64,000 nucleotides of DNA from Maratus speciosus (lineage: Eukaryota > Arthropoda > Arachnida > Araneae > Salticidae): positions 271,902,411-271,966,410 of the forward strand of contig OZ010786.1 of assembly GCA_963932465.1 (NCBI GenBank). The letters are read 5' to 3'. The notes beneath the pieces were generated by a model that saw only the letters and a program-made list of their open reading frames with translations, was not told the origin of the DNA and ran no database searches. How positions within the stretch are numbered: position 1 is the first letter of the stretch; the number at the start of each line of letters is the position of its first letter. The position numbers were made by a program, and so were the translations under genes. Positions 11,782 through 23,477 of the stretch are shown one piece after another.

Positions 11782-11932
11782 ATATTCAAGGCTGGAGTAG
11801 CACAGTTGAAGTTTTTTCCAACACAGGTAAGGCATTGGCACGGCACGCCAAGTATCCAGGTTCGATCCCTGGTCTGGACATTTATCGCTCTGTTGGAAAA
11901 AACTTCAACTGTGCTACTCCAGCCTTGAATAT
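11782..11932 (+). repeat. Perfect 42-bp inverted repeat enclosing a tRNA-like core
   Basis: The 42 bases at 11782-11823 are the exact reverse complement of 11891-11932. The left arm contains an A-box-like segment (TAGCACAGTTGA). The 67-nt loop holds a tRNA-like lower half: stem TTGGC/GCCAA closing a 7-nt loop ACGGCAC, then T stem CCAGG/CCTGG around TTCGATC, so a B box GGTTCGATCCC is present near 11859-11869. A T6 run inside the left arm separates the A box from the core. It could be a tRNA-derived SINE that folded back by template switching, or a MITE that captured a tRNA-like piece. It does not look like an intact tRNA gene. Confidence 0.75.
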
Positions 11933-14341
11933 AAATTATTGCATTTATTTTTTTAAGCTCAGTGTAACTAATTATCGTATCGGATGCGAAAAAAAAATCG
12001 AAACAGTTTTTTAAATAGAGATTTAAAAAAATCGAGAAAATTAGTAAAAAATGTATTTCGTATATGAATGTCTGTAAAGTTAATTATTATAATTTACAAC
12101 AGATATTGGGAAGGTATTTCAAAATGTACTTTATTATTTTTTATGTGATATTGCACATAAACAATTCCAATATTAGGTATATTTCGTAAGAAATACTATC
12201 TATCACATTCTTCCCTATGTTGGAAATTCTAAAAAATTTTTGGAGATCAAGGTCGATCATAATTCCAAGAACCCAAAGCCACCACCAGTTCAAAACTTTA
12301 TATCTATCTATCTATCTGTCTATCTATTTATCTATATAAAAAGAACACTTTTTAATGGACACGATAACGTCCATAATTCTGCACAAATCTCTTCCAAACT
12401 GATACATAAAATCAAGGGGCAAAATCTCGGTCAATTTCGTTAATGGGCAAAATCGAAATAAGGGGTTGGGAATAGGGAGGAGATCAATAGATTGGAAATA
12501 AGGAGGGGTTTTGTGAACCCCCATAACTCAGAAAACCCAGAAAACCCCCATAACTTCTTAATTATAATACATATCGAATAAGTGTATTGTTATTATTACT
12601 TCTAGGAAAAGGGCCAATAATTTATGTATAACAGATTTTTGATATTATTAAAACCGGGCTCAAGGGGCGATAAAAATAGAGTTTTAAGAAGAAAACCATT
12701 CATAACTTCATCAATTCACAAGACATGAAATCACTGAAATTTATTATAAATCTTCTTAATGTTATGTACAACTTTTATTCTGACATGTTTTTGATAATAC
12801 CAACTCTTACAGCAAAACAAAATAGATAAATAAAATAGATATTGAAGAAAAAATCATTGTATAAACATGATTCTGATAAAATCAGCTTTTATAGAAAAAT
12901 GAAATTAAAAACTCGCGAAAAGCGGTCAGATAAAATTGTTAAACTAGGATTATCTCTAATCTTGATTCAGTTTTTGTTAGTGAAATTACTACTTAACTTC
13001 GAAATCTACCCGTGTCTATAGATGGGGCCGTCGGGGATGCTTTTTTTATTTTTTAGGTAACTATAAACTGAACACGCATGAGCGATGTATTGAAGCTTGA
13101 ATACATCAATGTTGGCATTATTTTTGCATGCACAAATCTATCGAGTTACTTTCTCAGGGTTGCCACGGGCGACTATTTTTTTCAAATGTTCCATATCAAT
13201 AACAGTAAGAGAAATCGTCAACAAAGAATATATATTTTTAAAATAATGATACAACTAGAATAATAAAATTCGTCTGTTGCAACCTGCGTTATTCTGCATT
13301 GTTTAAAAAAGTGTACTCGACATTGAGAACCGAAATGCTCTCGTTATGTTTTGTTTAATTATAAATGAAAATATGACATGATCAAATTATAAGAAACTAA
13401 ACCTAGTTAAAATAACTATATCTATGAAAATATTTTCGTTTACTACATTTAATACCGTATTTCACATATTTCTTCATAAATGTGCATATGGAACTTAGAA
13501 AAGTTTTATCTGAATAGTTTGAGAAGGAACAGTTTTTTTTTATTAAAATCTATAAGGATACTTTGTTACGAATATAAAGATCACCAATTCGCGTGTTCCT
13601 TTATATTTCGTGTGGCATAGTATTGCACGCATTCATAGAAGCGAATTTATTTATATTAACTAGATATATAAAAGGCATTGGCGGCTTGTTTTTTTCCTTT
13701 TATAAACCTTTTTTTTTACTTATTTACACGAAACTTTATACAGATACTTACTTATTAGCAGATAAATGCAATTAAAAATTTCCTGCGCCACCCCTTTTTT
13801 TCAACTACTTGCTATAGTTTATCACTATATATATTTTTTTAGAATTCAATTGTTATTTCCGTATTGTTCCACTCTAAAAGAACGCAGTAAGAATTAAAAT
13901 ATATATATAACACTTATATTTAGCTTTCATGCGCCAATGAAAATTCAGACTCACCCGCCATAATTTTTCTAGCATACTAAATTTACGCCATTCCGTGTAG
14001 AAAATGCGCACTTTTATTATTATAAATTAAAAACATTTATTTTAAATGCATTAACATAACGCAATATCTTTCTTTAAATATATCTGAAGTTAAAATATCT
14101 TTATATATAAAAGTCAATATACAAATCTACAGTTTTAGACCAATTTGCACGAAATTTAATATACATAGATTTTAGATCATGAGTAAGATTACTGTAGCCT
14201 AAAAATAATATCAGGCTACGGTTTACTATTTAGTTTAAATTCCCTGTCATAGTTTTCATTGTTCATCACTGTTGTCCTACATGGTAATTTCATCTCGTAA
14301 CTGGATGATGTAGTCATTTGTGTTGCCGCTGCCGCTCTATT
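11933..14341. other. Non-coding AT-rich DNA
   Basis: Apart from the microsatellite at 12298-12341, no gene, RNA or clear element was found. Open frames around 12240-12524, 13078-13263 and 13593-13775 are short and compositionally random. Confidence 0.5.
12298..12341. repeat. TATC microsatellite
   Basis: Imperfect TATC/TGTC tetranucleotide run of roughly ten units. Confidence 0.8.
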
Positions 14342-14870
14342 TTCTTGTAAAGCATAAGAAGTCATTTTGCAGTTATTATAATCTTCCTTTTTAAAACTAT
14401 TTTCTAAAAATTTGTAAGTGATAAGATAACTTAATCTGTACTGTACGTCGCTGATATTATCTGAAAGCCTGCAAATATATTATTTTTAAACAACACATAC
14501 GAGTTTATATTCTATTTTGGACCCGTTGTTTTCAGCAGACGGGAAAATTAATGGTTAAATGTTTCCTGACTTTTAAACGGAAATCAGTTTCTTTTTCAAA
14601 GCAACATAATATTTCTTGATATCTTTTGCCTTTCCTCTAAAGCGTAGGAAATTATTCTTGTTTATTTGTAAACATTCATTGCAACAGTATTTTCCAAAAG
14701 ATATTTTTATATAAGAGTTTTAATCAACACTGTATGTCACTCATACTGTCTAACAACCGACAAACATATATTTTTTCAATACACTATTTATATTCTATTT
14801 CTGACGCATTTCTTTTATTGGAACAATAAATTGTAAATTACTGCAATACATCATGTAAAAAGTTTTCCCC
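14342..14870. repeat. Diverged tandem duplication, period about 290 bp
   Basis: Segments beginning near 14342 and 14635 share in order TAAAGC-TA-GAA, a TATGTCACT/TACGTCGCT line with ACTGTA upstream, an ATATTATTTTT/ATATTTTTTCAA line and TATATTCTATTT followed by GAC-C. They are strongly diverged, so this is an old duplication. Confidence 0.45.
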
Positions 14871-16383
14871 AGAACTTTAAATACTAAACATAATCTGTAT
14901 TGTATTTGGAATGTACAGAATTTTTTTATGTTTATAAAAGATACAGGGACATGATTAAAACTCTGTAGATAGAAAGAATAATGGATTGTTATTTTTAAAA
15001 TGTCTATTTAATTGAATGTGATGATGCCAGGTTTATGCTCATTGCGATTCTCCCTATTTATATCAAAATGAAAATGACATTTCTGCCTCAGTCGGTGTCC
15101 ACGTGGGCACAAAACGTTAGCGGCAAACATAAGCGATTTCGGCACTACAGTGGTATATTTGGCGTAAACAGTCTCTTGGTTGTAAAACTGCTACTAATTT
15201 TGCACCTAATTTCATTTCATGAAACAATACATGCTGAACTGCGCCAATTGTAGAGGACGCCGATTACTAAAGAATAACCTTGAATGTATAACAGAATGTA
15301 TAAAAATTTAAGCCAATTTGGCATGAATATAATTTTTAGAAATTCTTCTAGAGTCTAGAGAATCAGTGATGATCATAAATAGATTAAAATACAATTCCTA
15401 GCATATTCTGATGCAACGAATCTTTTAACCAGTGTAATTTAACTTGTTATTTATTGTTTTATGTTCAACTAAATACAAGTATGAAAATCTGCGTTTTTTT
15501 TTACAAGTTTCATTTAAGCGCCAAAAGGCTTTACCTCATGTTAAATATGATCACACGATTAATCCGCTTTCTTTTTCAACCGTGTTGTTATAGAGACATT
15601 CATCACTCTTTATACCTATCTTCAGCTGTGCCTTTGGAAGATGTTTTTCATTTTCCCCTCGACCAAAGGATACCTCGATCAAAAGTTTGAAAGCTGTTTG
15701 GACCTTAGTCTTGAAATGTAAAATGCATTAAAACTTATTTTTACGTTACTGTTATATTACTGTGGATTTAATTCACAATACAAAATACTTATTAATTAAC
15801 AAGCGAGGTTTATTACTCGTGTTTCACCAATTAAAGTGCAGTTGGAAAATTTACCCCAGAACATTTTTAGTAGGCTGGAAAACTTGCCCGGCATACGTGG
15901 CACATTTTCCAACGTAACATGATTAGACTATTTTTTGTGAAAAGTATATTTAATTTTTTGAAAAATAATTATGCCAGTTTGTACATAAAGGTCTAGGGAA
16001 TAAAATGATATGCTGTAGATCTCAAAATAGATAAAAATACAAAATACAAAAATAAAATTATAAAAAATTGGAAAATTTACCCAGGTATCCCTGCGCATCT
16101 CACATTGACAGGTGTCATTGGTATACCCAGTTTCACAAAAGGTCGACTAACATCGTTTTCCCCTTAAACCTTTATATGTATCTCTTATACTTAACTTTAA
16201 AACATCTGCTTTTTTTATAGCATTTTAAACTAACAATTTTACTCCAAATTTTTGTTTAACATAAAAATATTTTTCTACATATTTTGATATCACTAAACAG
16301 AAAATTCTTTAGAAAATTTTCTACTTCATTTTAAATTAATACCTTAGTTAAACATCTATTTACTTTGTTAGAGGAAAAAAGAA
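14871..16383. other. Non-coding DNA
   Basis: No credible gene. A phrase like TTGGAAAATTTACCC appears near 15842 and 16069, with a related CTGGAAAACTTGCCC at about 15877; this may be a remnant of a phrase-type element, but no termini were found. Confidence 0.4.
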
Positions 16384-16630
16384 ATTCAAAGTATCAGCTC
16401 CATACAAAGAGTTAATTACGTAAGGGACTGAGTCTGAAACTCATTGTTTTTGAATGACGAAGAGACGATTGTAAAATGCATCTGTTAAAAATACAATAAC
16501 TAATTATAATAACATGCGTGACTGTTACATGTAAGACAGATAGACTTAAACAATGCTTATTTCTTTTACATCAAACAGAGATGCGGTATATAAATGAGAG
16601 TCACACACACATCAATAAATTATTTTTATG
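16384..16630 (+). repeat. Dispersed repeat, copy 1
   Basis: This stretch resembles 44941-45190 in the same orientation. Shared lines in order are ACAAAGA-TT-ATTACGTAAGG, TAATTATAATAACATGC, GTTA-ATGTA-GACAGA, AAACAATGCTTA and TTCTTTT-CATC, then a GGTCAC/AGTCAC-CACAC line. Non-coding; identity unknown. Confidence 0.6.
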
Positions 16631-17028
16631 CAGAGTGTTGTATGTAATGTAAGACTTTATTTATCCTCTTTGCCTCTGAAGATTAGTAAATTAGTATGTA
16701 ACAAAAAATATATTATTTTACTTAGCTATTTTGATACCACAGATTGTTAACAAAATTTGTATTTTTAGTACATTAGGGGGTTAAAAATTTTAGGTGAAAC
16801 ATGAGTTTTTAATTAAACGAAATAATACAATTTTCTTTATTGATAAAATGCATATAATATAATTACTTATCTACACGTTGTAAAGTTATTATATATCTAA
16901 ATGAAATTTTATTATTAATTAAAGAAATAAAGACATATAAATGTAATTTATTTAATATTTATTTTTATAATTGTAGATTTTTAAATAAAGAATAATCATT
17001 TTGAATGAAAATTTTCAAAGCAATTATT
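16631..17028. other. Non-coding AT-rich DNA
   Basis: Nothing recognisable was seen here. Confidence 0.5.
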
Positions 17029-17647
17029 TAGGGGAGAGTAGTTCAGAGAGAGGCATAGTACACAGTGAGACAGCAGCCACTCTGACATATAGTTATAACG
17101 TTTTCTCCAAGCTGACACACAGACGTAACAGCCTCATCTTATGCAACACGTGGATGTAGTTTCTGCACTTCAGTTACTTGTCCGACAAAATAGTAAATAA
17201 TTCTTTATTTTATAGTGGTTAAAGTTACACAAACGTCTATTTCCTTCAATATAACATATATTTACTTAACCAAACCTAGCTATATATAATAATAGACTAT
17301 TTCGACAAAACGACAAAAACTTTTTAAAGCGACTAAACTGATGTAAAAGATGTGGCATCTATTTTGTTACAACGTAACGAAAGTCCACAGTGAGACACTC
17401 AGTTGTGGTACACAGTGAGACGTGCATCATTGTGTACCTAGTATGTGGTTCTGATGCAAAAAAGTTATTTGTTAATAAAAGAATATTTTCTATCTCTCTC
17501 TTGTTCTGTGTCTGTGTGCGGGCGTGCGATGGCTAGGAAAATCTATTAAACGTAAGAGGCTGAAAATTTGCATGAAGGTAGCCCAAGGTCTGCCATCGTC
17601 CACCCGAGACTCATATTTTTAAAATTTTTAAAATCTAGAAATATTAA

Positions 17648-17936
17648 TGTGGGAATAAAAGATAAGACTCAAGGGTTCAATGAACACGATATCTCAAGAG
17701 AGACTCGTGAGAAGTGAAAAGAGGAGACCGAGATGTGGTTGATCTATAATTATTCAGCAATGGTGTTGGTTGGTGATTTTTAACAAAAGGCTCAGGGAAA
17801 CTTTTGCGAGTTGTACGATGTTATTTTGAATGTTAATCTGTATGTTTGGTTATGTATTAAACCTTTTTATATCTATTCACAGTTTTAAGAGCATCAGTTT
17901 CGATTAAGCAATACAGTACTCACATTAAAACTCACA
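17648..17936 (+). repeat. 5' LTR of gypsy element
   Basis: 289 bp, direct repeat of 22888-23176. It begins TGTGGGAATAAAAG and ends ACTCACA. A promoter and poly(A) signal were not assigned; an AATAAAA lies at the very start. Confidence 0.9.
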
Positions 17937-17940
17937 GTTT

Positions 17941-17958
17941 TGGGGGCTCGGGCCGTGA
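17941..17958 (+). promoter_or_regulatory. Candidate primer binding site (tRNA-Pro-like)
   Basis: TGGGGGCTCG lies four bases after the 5' LTR. These ten bases equal the start of the well-known tRNA-Pro primer site of retroelements, but the match fades after that, so the assignment is tentative. Confidence 0.5.
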
Positions 17959-18202
17959 TTTGTATTTATTTGAGTTTGAATTTGAATAACGAATCTATTT
18001 TGTAACTTAAGTCGAAAAAGAAAAGTATTTGTTTGAACTGAAATTTATAATATGAAAAAAATGAACTGTTTATCTGATGTATAATGATTAGAGATAATTC
18101 ATTATCAAGCCTACGAGATAGTGTAATATTTTGTTCTGTTATTGAATAACGCTCGTTCTGAATAAAAAGCTATTTTTACCAGAAACTTTTATAATAAATC
18201 TA

Positions 18203-19180
18203 GAAAAGCAGATTTGTTTACATTGTGTGATGACCTAGGTATAGTTGAGCCTCAGAGTTCAAGAATTATTGATTTGATAAAGTAAATGACTGAATCAAAG
18301 GATTATGAAGAAAATTTTTTAAGTCCGATTTGAAGTTATTACCGTTTAGAGAGCAGGAAAGGAAGAAAGAAGGCGAGAAGCAGAAAAGGAAGAAAGAAGG
18401 CTAGAAGTCGAAAGCAGATTAGAGGAAAAAAAATTAGCGATAGAGTCAGAAAGAGAAGAAAAGAAATTGCAAATAGAGTACGAATTAAGAAAAAATTAGC
18501 TTCAAGGCAATATGAAAAGTATAAGTGACTGTTCAACAGTAGCTAGTTCAGGTAAGCAACCAGATTTGTTTAAATTATTGTCACATTTTGACGGGAAGGA
18601 TGATATTAGTTTCTATTTAGCTTTATTTGATAGACAAATCTCTAGGAAGAATATAGTAAAAGAAAATTGGGTAATTCACTTATTAAATTTAATTCCGTTA
18701 GAAATTGCTAATGTTATAGCTAGAGAACCAGAAACATTAACAAATGACTACGATTACGTAAAAACTTGCTTCTTAAAAGATTCAAAATGACGCCAGAAGT
18801 GATTAAGCAAAAATTAATGTCGCATAAGAAAGAATATTCAGTCACTTGGCGCGATCTAGCATTTGAGCTAAGAAATTATTTGGAAAAATGGATTGGTGGT
18901 CTTGATGCATCTAATTTTGAAGCCTTGAAAGAATTAATAGTAGTAGATCAAATAAAACGAAGATTACCGATAGAAATGAAAGAACATTTTATTGATCATC
19001 TTCCAAAAAGTAAAAATGCTGACATATTAGTACGTAAATTAGATGATTATGAAACAGCAAGACGTAATTTTTAAACCATGAATAAAAATTCACAGCACTT
19101 TGAAGATAGGAAGTCAAAAATGCGTGAAAATAGTAATACAAAACCATGGTTAACAGGTCAAAGTTATGATACATAAATAA
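18203..19180 (+). pseudogene. gag: gag remnant of gypsy element
   Basis: A Gag polyprotein would form the particle and package the RNA. Visible here are an N-terminal segment (from about 18203), a charged coiled-coil-like stretch rich in E, K and R (about 18345-18500), and a capsid-like part in two frames: 18512-18790, then 18766-19074. The second contains LKELIVVDQIKRRLP, similar to the SCAN-like capsid motifs of this Gag group. At least one stop near 18283 and a frameshift near 18770 break it. Assignment is from these motifs and from the position between the LTR and the zinc knuckle. It cannot make a whole protein. Confidence 0.75.
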
Positions 19181-19254
19181 AACAAGAATTTATTGATTAT
19201 ACAACTAATGTAAATGAATCTTCTTATTTAAATAAAAGGAACAGGGCACAAATT

Positions 19255-19545
19255 ATGTGTTTTAAATCTAACTGTCTAGGTCACGTAATATCACAGTGTC
19301 GTAATGCAAATAGCACACAAATAAATAACGGCAACCAAAATCATGGGAACCAAAGCCAGCGATTATCCAATCACAAAGAAGTGAATTGCGCAGTAATCAA
19401 CGGAAAATATCGCTCTAAGCTGGATCGCATGACAGAAATTGATATTATCGGGGAAAAGGCACAAGACCTAATTGATACCGGAAGTGATGTCAGTTTGGTG
19501 AGTTATGAATACTATACAAAGATGCGATCGCCAAAATTATTTTGA
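19255..19545 (+). pseudogene. Zinc knuckle and aspartic protease remnant
   Basis: The start carries a knuckle of pattern C-x2-S-x4-H-x4-C (CFKSNCLGHVISQC): the second zinc-binding Cys is replaced by Ser, probably TGT to TCT. Further on, DLIDTGSDVSLVS (about residues 76-88) holds the DTG active-site motif of a retropepsin. The frame stops at 19543, before the flap and C-terminal half. The protease would cut Gag-Pol; this copy is non-functional. The stretch to 20104 continues the pol region with stops. Confidence 0.8.
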
Positions 19546-20103
19546 AATAATCTCTTTGTCAGGCATATATGAAGTAGTTGTTTATCCTAAAGGATACTTT
19601 CCTTATGAGTTTAGTATTGATGGGTTTCTAATCGCAGTAAATTTATAGGCGTTAAAATATCTTGCATAAGATATTTTATTGGGATATGATTTGATTAGCA
19701 AATTAAATTTGGCGATAGACAAGAACGGAATTAAAATCGTTGGGAAACGCAGCGATGTTCAAGTAGGTCGCATTGAAGTTCTGAATAATTCATTTTAAAA
19801 TTGAATCATGCTGCCAGAAGTAATAATGAAATGAAAGCGTCGTCATTGGATAATTCACGTGATGAAAATATTATAGTTGCAAATGATAATAATGCAGGAA
19901 ATAATTTCTTGATTAATTTAGCGAGCATAAAAGATGATGAAATTGATTTGGATTACGTGAGAAATTTGAAAATAAGAAAATAAATAAATAAATTAGTAAA
20001 GGGATACGAACCAAATAAATCGAAAGATACACGATTATGGATGAGCATAATTTCATATGATGAAATACTCGTTTGTGAACGCCCAAGAAGATTTCCTTTT
20101 AAA

Positions 20104-21341
20104 GAGCAAGAAGTAATCGAAAATCAGTTTCAATAATGGTTGAACGAAGGAATCATAAGGCGCAGTTTTTCAGATTACGCTGCACCAGTAGTTTTAGTTA
20201 AGAAGAAAGACAACTCGCATAGGTTATGCATAGACTATCGTAAACTGAATGGAAAAGTAATCACAGAACGGTACCCATTGCTTTTAATTGACGATGTTTT
20301 GGATAAATTAGAGAGATCAAAAGTATTCACGACTCTTGATCTAAAGAATTGCTTCTTTTATGTTGAAATTGAGGAGAAAAGTAGGAAATACACCGCATTT
20401 GTGACACACGAAGGAGAACACGAATTTTTAAAGCTCCCATTCGGTTTATGTGCATCAGGAAACCAATTTCAAAGATATGTAAACACGGTATTTAGGAAGC
20501 TATTATGCGACGGCACTGTAGTTGTTTATATGGACGTCTTTGTCATTCCATCACAGACTGAAGAAGAATGTTTAGAGAAATTGAAACAAGTGTTTGAAGT
20601 TGCAGCAGATTATGCGCTAGAGTTTAATTTTAAAAAATGCAAATTTTAAAAGAAAAGAATAGAGTTCCTCGGTTATGTGATTGAAAGTATAACTATACAG
20701 ATATCTGAATCGAAGACATCAGATCCCCGGAATTTCCCAAAGCCAAGAATAATAAAACAAGTGCAATCATATTTAGTATTAACATATTATTTTCGTAAAT
20801 TTATTCCGAATTATGCTCGAATAGTCAAACCATTGAGTGATCTATTGCGTAAAAATGTTGAATTTAAGTTTGGTACAGAACAAATGCAGGCATTAGAGAA
20901 ACTAAAAGAAATATTATCGAAAAAACCAGTATTGCTTTTATTAAAACAAGGATCAACACTAAAACTACACACCGACACCAAACTACGGTTTCGGAGCAGT
21001 ACAATAGGCAGATGATGGAAAATTCAACCGTATACAATACACGAGTAAAAAAACAACCCCGCAACAAGAAAAATATTGTAGTTATAAATTAGAGGTACTG
21101 GCAATAATTGAAGCTCTAACAAAATTCAGGAACTACGTACTAGGTACAAAATTCAAGATTGCAACAGATTGTTTGTGAAGCATTTCAGAAAACACTAAAC
21201 AAAAAAGAATTGGTTCCAAAAGTCACAAGATGGGCTTTATTCATGGAAGAATTGGATTATGAAATTACACATAGACCAGGAAATAAAACGAAACATGTAG
21301 ATGCTTTGAGTCGGAATATTGTTTTAGTAATTACGAGATAA
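20104..21341 (+). pseudogene. pol: Reverse transcriptase and RNase H remnant
   Basis: The RT palm and fingers are clear in 20140-20649: KKKDNSHRLCIDYRKLN, FTTLDLKNCFF, LPFGLCASGNQFQRY, then VVYMDVFV. The catalytic box is YMDV where the family has YxDD, so the second metal-binding Asp is lost. After a stop at 20647 the thumb continues (FLGYVI; FRKFIPNYARIVKPLSDLL in 20677-21015). A frameshift near 20990 precedes RNase H, which resumes to 21341 with TSKKTTPQQEKY and ITHRPGNKTKHVDALSR. The product would copy the element RNA; this copy cannot. Confidence 0.88.
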
Positions 21342-21429
21342 CAGAGTGAGGTTACGTATAGAATAGCTACAGCACAGGAGAGAGATGAGCTCATAAAATC
21401 AATAAAATCTTTAGTTGAAAAAGGTGAAA

Positions 21430-22660
21430 GAATTGAATATCTTATCAAGAATAACGTGTTGTGTAAGTTTGATAACGGAAGAGACTTACTTGTTGTGTCT
21501 GAAGATATGCAAAAAGGGATTATTTGCAAAACACACGATAAAGGGCATTTTGCTAGAGTCAAAACAAAAGAATTAGTGAAAAAAAGTTCTTCATCCCTAA
21601 CCTCAGAAAACAAGTTGAAACAGTAGTAGTAAATTGCATCGAGTGTATTCTATTTAACAAGAAATGAGGCAATGCCGGCGGCAAAATAACACCCATACGA
21701 AAGGAGAATATACCATTAACCCCTTGGGGACGAGCGACACGTATACATGCCGCATACGGTACTCTGAATCCTTGATTATTCTCACCAGTAAAGTTTTATT
21801 GTAAATTTTGCCTTATTTAATCCGAGCATTTTCCAGATTCAATTAGGCAAAATTTTCTGTTTGAAAAAACCAGTGATAAAAGAATAAAAATTTTGTGAAA
21901 GACGCTCGTCCCGAAGGGGTTAAGCACTTACCACATTGATCATATTGGACCGATGCCATCCACAAACAAGCGATATCAGTATATCTTCACAGTTGTAGAT
22001 GACTTTACTAAGTTTGTATAGTTTTATCCGGTGAAATCCACAGCAGCGCAAGAAGTCATTGAAAAGTTATCCTTACAATAAACTGTGTTCGGGAATCCCA
22101 GCAGAATAATAACGCATCCGGAACCAGCGTTCAGATCAGACGAGTTTACAGAATACTGCAAAGAACAAGGGATAGAACATGGCAAAAATACGGCGGGAAT
22201 GGCAGGGGGAAACGGACAGATCCGAAGAATTCATAGCATGCTGATTCCTGTGTTAGCGAAGCTATCAGGGGGTGACAATACGAAATGGTGTAAATATGTG
22301 GCAGGTGTGCTGAGAATACTCAATAGTACAGTTACAAGAAGTACAAGGTACAGTCCGTTTGAATTGATGATTGGAGTAAAAATGAAAATGATTTAATTAT
22401 TAACGATTAAAGAAATACTAGAGGAGGAAGATGTAAACCACATGATGACGGAACGGGAAAATGTATGGGACGAAGCGAGAAAAAATATTTTGAAAGTACA
22501 AGAAGAAAATCGAAAACAATTTAACAAGAAGAGGAAAGAGCCTAACAAATATAAGTTAAATGATCTCGTGACAATCCAAAAAACGCAGTACGACATAGGT
22601 CTGAAATTAAAGGGAAAATTCCATGGACCATATAAAGTTACCAAAGTAAAGTCGTCATGA
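21430..22660 (+). pseudogene. pol: Integrase remnant interrupted by a TTAA MITE
   Basis: Part of the zinc-binding N-terminal region lies around 21520-21660 with shifts and two stops. The catalytic core begins HIDHIGPMPSTNKRYQYIF (first Asp kept), is cut by the MITE at 21720-21919, and continues in 22085-22396. There the second Asp position reads H (ITHPEPAF, family ITDRGTAF) and the Glu position reads R (GNGQIRRIH, family GNGQVERxN). The C-terminal part is at 22442-22660 with a GPY-type line KFHGPYKVTKV. All three changes point to long decay. Confidence 0.85.
21716..21923. mobile_element. piggyBac-type MITE with TTAA target
   Basis: TTAA at 21716-21719 and 21920-21923 flanks 200 bp (21720-21919). 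The ends are CCCCTTGGGGACGAGCG and, reversed, CCCCTTCGGGACGAGCG. It lies in the gypsy integrase. Removing it with one TTAA leaves the integrase frame continuous between the ENIPL and STYHID segments, so the insertion is exact. CCC-start plus TTAA fits piggyBac. Confidence 0.9.
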
Positions 22661-22887
22661 TGTAGAGATCGTCATGATGTAGAGAAAATTGGAGACCATG
22701 ATGGTCCCAACAAGAGATCAACTGCAGCAAAATATATGAAGCCGTGGGGTAACGCATCTGCATAACATGAGATGTTTTGTTTTATGTTTATCAGTTTATT
22801 CGTCTAAATTTATATAGTTCATAAGGATATCCTAAGTTCATAAGAAGTAACTGAAAAGATCGCCAGAAACGTCAGGATTACCGAAAA

Positions 22888-23176
22888 TGTGGAAATAAAA
22901 GATAAGACTCGAGAGTTCAATGAACGTGATATCTCAACCGAGACTCGTGGGAAGTGAAAAGAGGAGACCGAGGTGTGGTTGTTCTATAGATATTCAGCAA
23001 TGGTGTTGGTTGGTGATTTTCAACGCTAAGCTCAGGGAAGCTTTTGCAAGTTGTACGATGTTGTTTTGAATGTTAAGCTGTATGATTAGTGATGTATTAA
23101 ACCTTTTTATACTTATTCACAGTTTGAAGAGCATCAGTTTCGATTAAGCAATACAGTATTCACATTAACACCCACA
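22888..23176 (+). repeat. 3' LTR of gypsy element
   Basis: 289 bp, direct repeat of 17648-17936, ending CACCCACA just before the TTAA target copy. Confidence 0.9.
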
Positions 23177-23477
23177 TTAATTAGAAATCATAAACTGCAC
23201 AAAATTATTGATAGACTGTAAAAATGTATGATTTACGAAAATATATACATTGTCTCACTGTGTACCACAAGTGGTACACAGTGAGAAAATTTTCGATACT
23301 TTGTTATGCTGCTTTTGTGCTTTTATAAATAATTTTTTTAAACCGTTCATACATTTATGTGTAGCCTATTTGTGTAGCTTAAAGATGTAGCAAAACATTT
23401 AAGAAAAATAAAATAAAAATCGTCGCCATTTGTTAAGAAATAATAATGTTCGTCTCACTGTGCACTATGCTCCCCTA

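Larger units (their letters stand above)
17648..23176 (+). mobile_element. Decayed Ty3/gypsy LTR retrotransposon
   Basis: It is bounded by 289-bp LTRs (17648-17936 and 22888-23176) that both start TGTGG-AATAAAAG and end CACA. A 4-bp target duplication TTAA lies at 17644-17647 and 23177-23180. Order inside is primer site, gag, zinc knuckle, aspartic protease, reverse transcriptase, RNase H, integrase, which is the Ty3/gypsy order. By eye the LTRs differ at about 30 of 289 positions, and the coding region has many stops, shifts and catalytic substitutions, so the copy is old and dead. No envelope-like frame is seen. Confidence 0.92.
17029..23477. mobile_element. TA-flanked phrase element, split by a gypsy retrotransposon
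   Basis: TA (17029-17030) followed by GGGGAGAGTA, and inverted CTCCCC followed by TA (23476-23477), mark the ends. The phrase GTACACAGTGAGAC follows the left end (17058-17071), recurs at about 17384-17397 and 17408-17421, and recurs inverted and direct at 23252-23286 and 23452-23463. The element is split at a TTAA by the LTR retrotransposon 17648-23176. Without it the element is only about 0.9 kb and non-coding. Confidence 0.75.

Noticed and set aside
11824..11890. Functional tRNA gene
   Set aside because: The anticodon-like and T arms fit, but the D arm and acceptor stem are not contiguous and the A box is separated by a T-run in the inverted arm.
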